Below are positions 16,194-22,967 of a stretch of DNA of 40,225 bases, piece after piece. Numbering within the stretch: the stretch's first letter is position 1; the number at the start of each line of letters is the position of its first letter. Position numbers and translations under genes: made by a program. The stretch is from Oligella ureolytica DSM 18253 (GTDB lineage Bacteria > Pseudomonadota > Gammaproteobacteria > Burkholderiales > Burkholderiaceae_B). The stretch lies in NCBI RefSeq assembly GCF_000373745.1, contig NZ_KB892294.1:1-40225 (forward strand), in the 5' to 3' direction. The notes under the pieces were generated by a model, which was not told the DNA's origin, ran no database searches, and saw only the letters and a list, made by a program, of their open reading frames with translations.

Positions 16194-17522
16194 ATGAAAA
16201 GACGAAGTTTTTTACTGACGCCACCGGCGTTAGCTCTAGGTTCAATTGCATTGCCAAACAAAGCGATTGCCGCTCCTTTAGCAATTCACAGCAATACTAC
16301 CTTACTGGCACGTCGTGGCAAAGGTCCACGTATCGTGATTTGTGGTGGCGGCTGGGGTGGCTTGACTGCTGCTCGACATATTCAGGAAAAGCTACCTGAA
16401 GCAGATGTCATTCTTTTAGAAAAAAACCCAACTTTCTGGTCAGGCCCAATGAGTAACAAATGGCTAATCGATATCGTTGATACCCAGTTTGTTAACCGCG
16501 ATATGCTCGGTCCTGCCAATAAATACGGCTATACCTTAATTCATGTTGAGGTCACCGGCTTCGATCGCGCTAAGAAAATTGTTCATACCGGCAGAGGTAC
16601 TATCGATTACGACTACCTGATCCTAGCCGGCGGCATTCGCGATAACTATCAAGCTTGGTTTGGCGAGGACAGAGAAGCGGCTGAATACACTCGGCGACAC
16701 TTCCCAAATGCCTATATCCCTAACCAAGAGATGTACAGCTTAAAAAATATGGTCCACAACTTTAAGGGTGGCACCATCGTGATGACGCTTCCACCACCAC
16801 CACACCGCTGTCCGCCATCTCCTTATGAGCGAGCATGCCTAATGGCCTGGTACTTTAAAAAGAACAATATCCCGGCCAAGATCCTGATTTTAGATCCTAA
16901 ACCAATCATTGCCCCTATTACAGAGGGCTATAAGATGGCGTTTAGCGAGCTTTATCCGGATATTATTCAACACATTCCTAACGCAACCGTTCAGGAAGTT
17001 GACCCCTACAACAAAAAAATCAAAACCGCTGCCGGTGAGTTTGATTTTGATGAAGCCGTGCTCATGCCCCCACATCAAGCATCCGACATGGTTTGGTACG
17101 CAGACCTCATTGTCAAAGACGATAAAGGCAAACTGGGCGACTGGGCTGATACTGACGAGCGCTTTTTTACTGCTCGAGACGATGATGATGTTTATGTCAT
17201 CGGCGACTCAGTAGGCTTTATCTCCGACCAATTTGGTTACTATCCAAAAAGTGCTCACGTGGCAAATGCCATGGCTAAGATCGTCGCACAAAACATCTAC
17301 GAACGAGTAAAAGAACAAGAAGTGATTCGCGCACTACCTGACAACCTCTGCTACATGATGGTCAATGCAGAGCCCCGTGAGTCAATCGCTGTATTCTTCG
17401 AATATGAATTAGATGCCAGCGGCAAAGTAATTCAGACTCAAATTGACATGGATGTCAGAAATTCTGATTTCGTCGAAGACGATCTCCGATGGATTAAGAG
17501 CAAATTTGACGATTTTTTATAA
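16194..17522 (+). CDS. Flavocytochrome c sulfide dehydrogenase-type flavoprotein, paralogue 1
   Basis: Resembles the FAD subunit (FccB/SoxF) of periplasmic sulfide dehydrogenase, which oxidises sulfide and passes electrons to a c-type cytochrome. The ATG at 16194 gives 442 aa beginning with the twin-arginine signal MKRRSFLLT and GAGG upstream. FAD-binding motif GGGWGGLTAARHI lies at 51-63. The redox cysteines are retained at C206 (HRCPPSPYERA) and C386 (NLCYMM). At the position where family members carry the covalent FAD cysteine this protein has Gly84 (TFWSGPMSN), so the flavin is probably held non-covalently. The C-terminal region also differs from that of paralogue 2. It is the first gene of the soxYZ-cytochrome operon. 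A related non-sulfide oxidoreductase role is possible. Confidence 0.85.
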   Translation: MKRRSFLLTPPALALGSIALPNKAIAAPLAIHSNTTLLARRGKGPRIVICGGGWGGLTAARHIQEKLPEADVILLEKNPTFWSGPMSNKWLIDIVDTQFVNRDMLGPANKYGYTLIHVEVTGFDRAKKIVHTGRGTIDYDYLILAGGIRDNYQAWFGEDREAAEYTRRHFPNAYIPNQEMYSLKNMVHNFKGGTIVMTLPPPPHRCPPSPYERACLMAWYFKKNNIPAKILILDPKPIIAPITEGYKMAFSELYPDIIQHIPNATVQEVDPYNKKIKTAAGEFDFDEAVLMPPHQASDMVWYADLIVKDDKGKLGDWADTDERFFTARDDDDVYVIGDSVGFISDQFGYYPKSAHVANAMAKIVAQNIYERVKEQEVIRALPDNLCYMMVNAEPRESIAVFFEYELDASGKVIQTQIDMDVRNSDFVEDDLRWIKSKFDDFL

Positions 17523-17541
17523 GACTTAACATTACGTCACC

Positions 17542-17574
17542 GACTAGGCACTTCATTTATTGGAGCGCCTAGTC
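17542..17574 (+). other. Intercistronic hairpin between the first flavoprotein gene and soxY
   Basis: GACTAGGC (17542-17549) and GCCTAGTC (17567-17574) are perfect arms around a 17-base loop, followed by ATGTTTTCC. It lies between the stop of the first flavoprotein and soxY and may attenuate or stabilise part of the transcript. The T tract is weak. Confidence 0.6.
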
Positions 17575-17609
17575 ATGTTTTCCTCTCCCGCATTCCAAGG
17601 TAATCAACA

Positions 17610-18167
17610 ATGTCACATAGACAAAAGAGGCGCTTACTCTTACGTGCGCTATCAATGACAGGCTTAAGTGCAGCCCTTTTTAAGGGTAGCATTTTGTCGA
17701 GCTTTACCGGTTTACAGCTATTAAGTAGCAAAGCCCATGCCCAAGCTACCACAGCTCCTGCGCCTGCGCCTGTTGCCCAGGGTGAATCACTCAAAGCGGC
17801 GTCAAAGGCTGAAGTACAAGCCCTGATTGACGCTTTTGCTGGTGATGCAACGATCGAAGAAGACGGTTTGAGCATGGTCATGGACCCTTTGGCCAGCAAT
17901 CCGTCAAGTATCCCAGTACAAGCAGTGTTTAATGAGCAAATTGACGATAACAATTATTGTGAAGAGCTAATCTTTATTGCTGAAGGCAACCCGATTCCCT
18001 TGGCATGTCGATTCAAATTTACAGCACTCTCCGGCACCACTGAGGTCGCTTTTAGAACGCGTTTAATCGACGCTCAATACATTCGCGCACTTGCACGCAT
18101 GAGCGACGGTCGAATCCTGAGCGCAAGACGTTATGTGACAGTCGTTGCCGGCGCCTGCGGCATCTGA
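17610..18167 (+). CDS. soxY: Sulfur carrier protein SoxY
   Basis: SoxY carries sulfur intermediates on a C-terminal swinging-arm cysteine in the periplasm and works as a heterodimer with SoxZ. At 185 aa, the N-terminus has KRRLLLRALSM and a hydrophobic stretch consistent with a Tat signal, with cleavage probably near AHAQA. A low-complexity Ala/Pro linker follows. The SoxY domain has ELIFIAEGNPIPLACRF and FRTRLIDAQYIRALARMSDGRIL. The arm reads VTVVAGACGI with Cys183, where the canonical motif is GGCGG, so the key cysteine is kept but the flanking glycines differ. soxZ starts 15 bases downstream. Confidence 0.9.
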   Translation: MSHRQKRRLLLRALSMTGLSAALFKGSILSSFTGLQLLSSKAHAQATTAPAPAPVAQGESLKAASKAEVQALIDAFAGDATIEEDGLSMVMDPLASNPSSIPVQAVFNEQIDDNNYCEELIFIAEGNPIPLACRFKFTALSGTTEVAFRTRLIDAQYIRALARMSDGRILSARRYVTVVAGACGI

Positions 18168-18182
18168 TTTTGGAGCTGATAA

Positions 18183-18512
18183 ATGAATAATCAAAAACCT
18201 AGAATCTGGCTCAGCAATACATCGCCGGCAAAAAATGAGATTGTTCGGGTACGTGCGGTTATCGTACACCGCATGGAAACCGGCTTAAGACTTAACCACG
18301 ATGGCGAAGCAATAGCTCGTAATATTATTAATCATTTTACAGCGACCTTTAATCAACAACTTCTCTTTGAATGGCAACCGGAAACAGCGATTGCACAGAA
18401 CCCCTATCTTGAGTTTACGTTTAAAGCAAGAGAATCGGGTACGCTCACCATGCGCTGGGAAGATGATGCAGGAAAAGTCTTCACAGGTGACACTGAAATC
18501 ACTGTTAGCTAA
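18183..18512 (+). CDS. soxZ: Sulfur carrier complex subunit SoxZ
   Basis: Partner of SoxY that supports the swinging arm. At 109 aa it has no signal peptide of its own, as expected because SoxZ is exported with SoxY. Family landmarks are IVHRMETGLRL, IARNIINHFTATFN, NPYLEFTFKARESGTLTMRWEDDAGKVF and the final beta strand. An immunoglobulin-like fold is known for the family. It lies 15 bases after soxY and 22 before the cytochrome gene, so the order soxY-soxZ is normal even though the usual soxAXB neighbours are missing. Confidence 0.93.
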   Translation: MNNQKPRIWLSNTSPAKNEIVRVRAVIVHRMETGLRLNHDGEAIARNIINHFTATFNQQLLFEWQPETAIAQNPYLEFTFKARESGTLTMRWEDDAGKVFTGDTEITVS

Positions 18513-18534
18513 TGACATCGGATCAGGTCTTTTT

Positions 18535-18888
18535 ATGAAAAACTCAATATTAACACTCATTGTATTTGGGCTTCTAAGCATGATAAGTACTGTGCAAGCG
18601 CAGAGCGATACTAGGAGTGATGAACTAGTGTTTGACGCAACTGTCCTGGCCCACACCTGTTTAAATTGCCACAGCCCTACTGCGACAACGCACCATGACG
18701 ACAGATTAGCCATTCCAAACATACTGACGCATGATGCTGAAGCAACTTATCAACTACTAGTCGCCTACCAGCAAGACGAGCTTCCTCCAAACACAACCAT
18801 TATGAATAGACTAGTCGCCGCATTTAATGATGATGAATTAAAAGCGATTGCAGAAGCCGTATCAGCGATTGATTTGGAGAAACAATAA
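18535..18888 (+). CDS. Periplasmic single-haem c-type cytochrome
   Basis: A 117-residue protein with a Sec signal (MKNSILTLIVFGLLSMISTVQA, cleavage after VQA) and one haem-binding CLNCH at 42-46. Met90 in TTIMNRL is the likely sixth ligand. The C-terminal helix FNDDELKAIAEAVSAI is typical of class I cytochrome c and of FccA-type partners. The ATG chosen at 18535 follows soxZ directly; a longer frame begins inside soxZ and lacks support. Its stop overlaps the next ATG by one base (TAATG), so it is translationally coupled to the second flavoprotein and is its likely electron acceptor. It is a single-haem protein, whereas FccA in well-studied sulfur bacteria is often dihaem. Confidence 0.88.
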   Translation: MKNSILTLIVFGLLSMISTVQAQSDTRSDELVFDATVLAHTCLNCHSPTATTHHDDRLAIPNILTHDAEATYQLLVAYQQDELPPNTTIMNRLVAAFNDDELKAIAEAVSAIDLEKQ

Positions 18889-20186
18889 TGAACACACTGA
18901 ATTTTTCTCGTCGAAAATGGCTCACAACCATCGCTCAAGCTAGCGCTGCAACAGCGGCAATTACCGCTTTTCCGGCCATTGCTAAAAGTGATGCCGGCCG
19001 TGTCATTATTGTAGGTGGCGGTTTTGGTGGCGCAACTGCAGCCCGCTATATCAAACGCTTCAACCCGGCAATTCAGGTCACTTTAATCGAACCAGCTAAA
19101 ATCTTCTACACCTGTCCGTTTAGTAACATGGTCCTTGGCGGGCTACGACAAATGGAACAAATTGCTCATCGCTACGATAATTTAAAAACCTTTGGCATTG
19201 AGGTAGTGCACGACCTAGTGATCGCTGTCGATACAGATAAGAAGACTGTACGCCTTCGGGACAACAGCACCCTTGCCTATGACAAACTACTCCTATCACC
19301 GGGCATTGATTTCAGGTGGGGGGCTATCGAAGGTTATGATGAAGAAGCCTCACTACTGGCACCACACGCTTGGAAAGCGGGTGAGCAAACCGTCATTTTA
19401 AAAAAGCAGTTAGAAGCCATGCCAGACAATGGAAAATTTGTGATGGTTATACCCGAAGGGGCATTCCGCTGCCCTCCCGGCCCTTATGAAAGAGCAAGTA
19501 TGGTGGCTCATTATTTAAAGCATCACAAACCTAAAGCCAAGTTAATTATTTTAGACGCTCAAGATAATTTCTCAAAACAAAGTCTATTTGAGCAAGGTTG
19601 GAGCACTTTTTATCGCGATATTATTGAGCGTGTGCCGCTTTCTTTAGGTGGTAAAGTCACTCGTATTGATGCCAAAGCACTAGAAGCCGAAACTGAATTT
19701 GGTGATCTTATCAAAGCCGATGTACTTAACGTTATTCCACCACAACAGGCAGGTTTAATTGCCCAAACAGCCGGCGTGGCGAATGAAACTCTATGGGTGC
19801 CGATCGAAGCTGATACCTTTGAATCGCAGGCAGTCAATGATGTGTATGTTGTCGGAGACGCTACTATTGCTGCACCGATGCCTAAATCAGGCTTTTCAGC
19901 TAATACACAAGCCAAAGTCGCTGCCGCCGCTATAGTCGCCAGTTTGGCTGGCAAAGAAGCAACTAAAGGGCTCTTTGCCAACACATGCTATAGCTTAATT
20001 GCACCTGACTACGGTATTTCTGTCGCCGGTGCCTACACAACAGAAGCAGGCAAAATGGTCGAACGATCCGGTGGTGTTAGCCCCATGGATGCTGACGAAG
20101 CCTTTAGAAAGCGAGAAGCTGATTATGGCGCTGACTGGTATGCTGCCATTAGTTTGGATATTTGGGGCACCCATGTGAAAGCGTGA
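18888..20186 (+). CDS. fccB: Flavocytochrome c sulfide dehydrogenase flavoprotein subunit, paralogue 2 (FccB/SoxF-like)
   Basis: A 432-residue periplasmic flavoprotein with the twin-arginine sequence FSRRKWLTT and a signal ending near AIAK. FAD motif GGGFGGATAARYI lies at 43-55. Cys76 in FYTCPFSN corresponds to the cysteine that covalently anchors FAD in this family. The active-site disulfide cysteines are C195 (FRCPPGPYERA) and C367 (NTCYSLIAPDYGISVAG). All hallmark residues are therefore present. It is expected to oxidise sulfide to sulfur or polysulfide, passing electrons to the co-translated cytochrome c. It is the last gene of the operon and a terminator follows. Confidence 0.92.
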   Translation: MNTLNFSRRKWLTTIAQASAATAAITAFPAIAKSDAGRVIIVGGGFGGATAARYIKRFNPAIQVTLIEPAKIFYTCPFSNMVLGGLRQMEQIAHRYDNLKTFGIEVVHDLVIAVDTDKKTVRLRDNSTLAYDKLLLSPGIDFRWGAIEGYDEEASLLAPHAWKAGEQTVILKKQLEAMPDNGKFVMVIPEGAFRCPPGPYERASMVAHYLKHHKPKAKLIILDAQDNFSKQSLFEQGWSTFYRDIIERVPLSLGGKVTRIDAKALEAETEFGDLIKADVLNVIPPQQAGLIAQTAGVANETLWVPIEADTFESQAVNDVYVVGDATIAAPMPKSGFSANTQAKVAAAAIVASLAGKEATKGLFANTCYSLIAPDYGISVAGAYTTEAGKMVERSGGVSPMDADEAFRKREADYGADWYAAISLDIWGTHVKA

Positions 20187-20242
20187 ACGTGAGCATGAGA
20201 GCGTAACTGCTCATTTTCCTGCTTAACTACTATAGATAAAAC

Positions 20243-20284
20243 AACCTCATTATGCAAATTCAGACTTGCTTAATGAGGTTTTTT
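20243..20284 (+). terminator. Intrinsic terminator of the sulfur operon
   Basis: AACCTCATTA (20243-20252) pairs with TAATGAGGTT (20271-20280), extended by GCAA/TTGC inside, and is followed by TTTT. It closes the plus-strand operon. The small lipoprotein gene converges from the other side. Confidence 0.9.
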
Positions 20285-20309
20285 GCTTAGAGAGGCTATT
20301 GCCGGTTTG

Positions 20310-20519
20310 CTATCGGAAAAGACCACCGGCTCTTAAACGAAAGGATTGCATCCGATTCAGTCGCGCCGCCTCACGCTCTGCATAAGCCTTTTCTCCAGGC
20401 TCATAACCACCAGAATAACGACCATATGAATTACCATGTTTGGGACTGCTGCCACAGGCGGTTAATGTCAATATAAGTCCTAAGCAACTTATTTTAAGTA
20501 AATTCACAACGAATTTCAT
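20310..20519 (-). CDS. Small lipoprotein of unknown function
   Basis: A 69-residue protein from the ATG at 20519 (a GTG at 20528 would add three). It has a lipoprotein signal (VVNLLKISCLGLILTLTAC) with lipobox LTAC. The mature part, about 48 residues, starts with Gly/Ser/Tyr-rich sequence (SYGRYSGGYEPG) and continues as a charged helix, EKAYAEREAARLNRM. It should be membrane-anchored on the periplasmic side. I do not recognise the family. It lies alone on the minus strand between the sulfur operon and tRNA-Cys, and no link to either is shown. Confidence 0.75.
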   Translation of the reverse strand: MKFVVNLLKISCLGLILTLTACGSSPKHGNSYGRYSGGYEPGEKAYAEREAARLNRMQSFRLRAGGLFR

Positions 20520-20632
20520 AATATTCACTTTCTAATTAGCTCATATGATCTAGTTTAACAGACTAAGATGTTGACTTTTTGTAACACTAATGAAGTTTTT
20601 TATCAATAACCGACACTTAAGTCCTGCAGCAC

Positions 20633-20660
20633 TTGCATTATCCCGTGGTTATGTTATTAT
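20633..20660 (+). promoter_or_regulatory. Candidate tRNA-Cys promoter
   Basis: TTGCAT (20633-20638), a 16-base spacer and TATTAT (20655-20660), ending about 13 bases before the tRNA. Confidence 0.5.
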
Positions 20661-20673
20661 TTACTGCTTAGGT

Positions 20674-20747
20674 GGCGCGATAGCAAAGTGGTTATGCAGT
20701 GGATTGCAAATCCATCTAGAGCGGTTCGATTCCGCTTCGCGCCTCCA
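20674..20747 (+). tRNA. tRNA-Cys (GCA)
   Basis: 74-nt cloverleaf with acceptor GGCGCGA/TCGCGCC, D arm GCAAAGTGGTTATGC, anticodon stem GTGGA/TCCAT with loop TTGCAAA giving anticodon GCA, T arm AGCGG-TTCGATT-CCGCT, and encoded CCA. Confidence 0.97.
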
Positions 20748-20828
20748 TCTTAGCCTAATCAGGCATCATCTTAGCTTATCTTCTCAGCCCTCTCCCTATA
20801 TCCTTTTTATCCCTAAAAGCCATTAATT

Positions 20829-20862
20829 TTTAGTAAATATTTACTGGTAAATACTTACTAAA
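20829..20862. promoter_or_regulatory. 34-base near-perfect palindrome, candidate operator
   Basis: Two 16-base arms with a 2-base centre (TG, 20845-20846) pair at 15 of 16 positions. The outer halves are TTTAGTAA (20829-20836) and TTACTAAA (20855-20862), the inner halves ATATTTAC and GTAAATAC. It lies 66 bases before the ATG of a 24-residue membrane peptide. It lacks a T tract on either side, so a regulator site is more likely than a terminator. Confidence 0.7.
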
Positions 20863-20928
20863 TGTAGTTTCATCTTTAAACATAGCTTGCTATCATAAAA
20901 GCGTTACCACACTTAAAGAGGAACGATT

Positions 20929-21003
20929 ATGAAGGGCATTATTCTTTGGTTAATGGGCGTACCAATCTTTGTGATTATTTTGCTCTATCTTTTTATTTTT
21001 TAG
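20929..21003 (+). CDS. 24-residue single-span membrane peptide
   Basis: ATG at 20929 with AGAGGA 7 bases upstream, ending at TAG. The product starts MKGIILWLMGVPIF and continues as hydrophobic residues to the end, so nearly all of it is one membrane helix with a single positive charge at Lys2. A terminator hairpin follows at 21047-21089 and a palindrome precedes it, so it appears to be an independent transcription unit. From memory, similar very short KGIILWL-type peptides occur in other proteobacteria, but I cannot confirm a family. The strong ribosome-binding site and own terminator argue that it is real. Confidence 0.65.
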   Translation: MKGIILWLMGVPIFVIILLYLFIF

Positions 21004-21046
21004 CTCCTCAGCAAAATTTTTCGCAACCACAACACAATACGAGATT

Positions 21047-21089
21047 AAAAGCCACCTGTTTTTCACTTATTGAAATTGGTGGCTTTTTT
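21047..21089 (+). terminator. Intrinsic terminator after the 24-residue peptide
   Basis: AAAAGCCACC (21047-21056) pairs with GGTGGC and T residues (21078-21089), with six T in a row after the stem. An inner TTTCA/TGAAA pairing can extend the hairpin. Confidence 0.85.
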
Positions 21090-21191
21090 AGGCGTACCTA
21101 TGCGCACTTAAAGCTTAAACAAACTTAAAGAAAACATTTACACCGATTTCTTTGTTAACTAATAACCCTCTGATATGTTGGTGAGCCTTAT

Positions 21192-22964
21192 ATGACCATA
21201 GAAATTTTTCTGGTTTTATTAATTACTGTCATTGCCATGGTGCTGTTTATCACCGAAAAATTGCGTTATGACGGTATCGGTATGTTGGTATTAGCCAGTT
21301 TAGCTATATTGGGCCTAGTCTCGCCCAGTCAAGCCCTAAGTGGTTTCAGTAATGAAGCGACCGTCACCATCGCCTCTATGTTTATCTTAGCCGCAGCGCT
21401 CGAAAACTCGGGAGCCTTATCGATTGTCAGCAAGTTTTTTAGCCAAATCAAATCACCTTTTGCTTTTTATTTAATGCTATTTGGGGTGTTAGCCCTTGTC
21501 TCTCCCTTTGTTAACAATACCGCAGTGGTCGCTGTCTTTATACCGATTGTTATTAGCGCCAGCTTAAAGGTCGGTCTCTCACCATCTAAAACACTGATCC
21601 CCCTCTCTTATATTTCACAAATCGGTGGGGTAATGACACTCATCGGTACCTCCACCAACTTGATCGTTAACTCAGTTGCCAAAGATCTTGGCTATCGCGG
21701 TTTTACCATGTTCGAGTTTTTACCATTGGGACTCATCTGTTTTGTTGTCGGTTGTATTTACTTACTCACTATCGGTCGGTACCTATTACCGGACGTCAAA
21801 AGCTCCGATCTGGATAACTTATATGAATTCGGTCACTACGTAACTGAGCTTTATGTGAGTGAAAATTCACCATTAGTGAAAAGCTCTTTTATCGATGAAG
21901 ACATTATCAAAGACCACCGTGTTTATTTAGTAGAAGCTCGCCGAGGTCAGGAAATAATCAGTTCCCCACGGGCGGCTGAGCTTGATGAAGGGGATATTTT
22001 ATTAGTACGGGGGCGATGGTCCGATATACAGGAACTCACTGAGAGTAAAAAGTTAAAAATCAACAACCAACTGCAGTATGGCAAACAAGTCCCCGAAGAT
22101 GTTAAATGGATGATGGCGGAGGTGATGATTGCGCCAAATTCCCGCGCGGCAGGTAGACGCTTAGTACTATTTAATCGCACATGGAATCACAACACACTCA
22201 TCATGGGCATACAAAGGCGAGGTAATATCATTCGCAACAAACTCGATCAGGTTCGTCTTAAAATCGGTGACATTATCCTGATTGCTATTCCTGAAAATGA
22301 CTTACCCGCTTTACGACGGGACAAGAGTGTTTTAATACTCTCTGAAAACCACGCCCCCATCAACAGAAAATGGAAGGCTCCGGCTGCCTTGGCCGTCATG
22401 ACGGGCGTAGTATTTGTTGCAGCCATAGGCTGGATTCCTATTGCCATTAGCGCCCTAGTTGGTGCGCTTTTACTGACTCTTATCGGCTGCATCAAGGCAG
22501 ATGAGGTATATGAACGAACCGACTGGTCAATTATTGTCTTAATGGCTGGTTTAATGCCTCTCGGTATTGCAATGAATCAGACCGGTGCAGCTGAATTTAT
22601 TATCAATAATTCTTTAGCTTATTTTCAGCAATTCGGCCCCCATGTCATCTTGGCTATTTTATATTTAATGGCCTTGATACTAGGTGAAATGATGAGTAAT
22701 TCCGCTGCAGCCGTACTACTAACGCCGCTGGCAATTTCTACCGCAGAATTAATTGACGCCGAACCCACCCCTTTCTTGATTGCGGTTACTTTCTCAGCGG
22801 CGACCAGTTTTATTACGCCAATTGGCTATCAAACCAATACCATGGTCTACGCGGCTGGGGGCTATAAATTTACAGATTTTATGAAAGTCGGAATGCCTTT
22901 AAATCTCATTTTCTGGATTTTAGGGGTGATATTTATTCCGATATTTTGGCCTTTTTATTCCTAA
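21192..22964 (+). CDS. SLC13-family anion permease with two TrkA-C (RCK_C) domains
   Basis: A 590-residue inner membrane transporter of the divalent anion:Na+ symporter type. The N-terminal half has about five hydrophobic segments with the family pattern SPFVNNTAVVAVFIPIV and GGVMTLIGTSTNLIVNSVA. A cytoplasmic central region (about 215-390) carries two TrkA-C-like modules, each with a LVRGRW or ILIAIPE stretch. The C-terminal half repeats the membrane unit with MMSNSAAAVLLTPLAIS and SFITPIGYQTNTMVY. Substrates in the family include sulfate, dicarboxylates and phosphate. Being about 1 kb from the sulfur operon makes sulfate or another sulfur oxyanion a possible substrate, but this is only inference. 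It ends 3 bases from the convergent sua5. Confidence 0.88.
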   Translation: MTIEIFLVLLITVIAMVLFITEKLRYDGIGMLVLASLAILGLVSPSQALSGFSNEATVTIASMFILAAALENSGALSIVSKFFSQIKSPFAFYLMLFGVLALVSPFVNNTAVVAVFIPIVISASLKVGLSPSKTLIPLSYISQIGGVMTLIGTSTNLIVNSVAKDLGYRGFTMFEFLPLGLICFVVGCIYLLTIGRYLLPDVKSSDLDNLYEFGHYVTELYVSENSPLVKSSFIDEDIIKDHRVYLVEARRGQEIISSPRAAELDEGDILLVRGRWSDIQELTESKKLKINNQLQYGKQVPEDVKWMMAEVMIAPNSRAAGRRLVLFNRTWNHNTLIMGIQRRGNIIRNKLDQVRLKIGDIILIAIPENDLPALRRDKSVLILSENHAPINRKWKAPAALAVMTGVVFVAAIGWIPIAISALVGALLLTLIGCIKADEVYERTDWSIIVLMAGLMPLGIAMNQTGAAEFIINNSLAYFQQFGPHVILAILYLMALILGEMMSNSAAAVLLTPLAISTAELIDAEPTPFLIAVTFSAATSFITPIGYQTNTMVYAAGGYKFTDFMKVGMPLNLIFWILGVIFIPIFWPFYS

Positions 22965-22967
22965 AGC

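Noticed and set aside
18367-18534. Extended N-terminus for the cytochrome c gene inside soxZ
   Set aside because: The added residues overlap soxZ and precede an obvious signal peptide that starts at 18535.
16092-20284. A complete thiosulfate-oxidising Sox pathway
   Set aside because: Only SoxY, SoxZ, flavoproteins and a cytochrome are present; SoxA, SoxX, SoxB and SoxCD are not encoded in the window.
20590-20826. Plus-strand open frame over tRNA-Cys
   Set aside because: It crosses the whole tRNA gene, and the encoded sequence is not protein-like.
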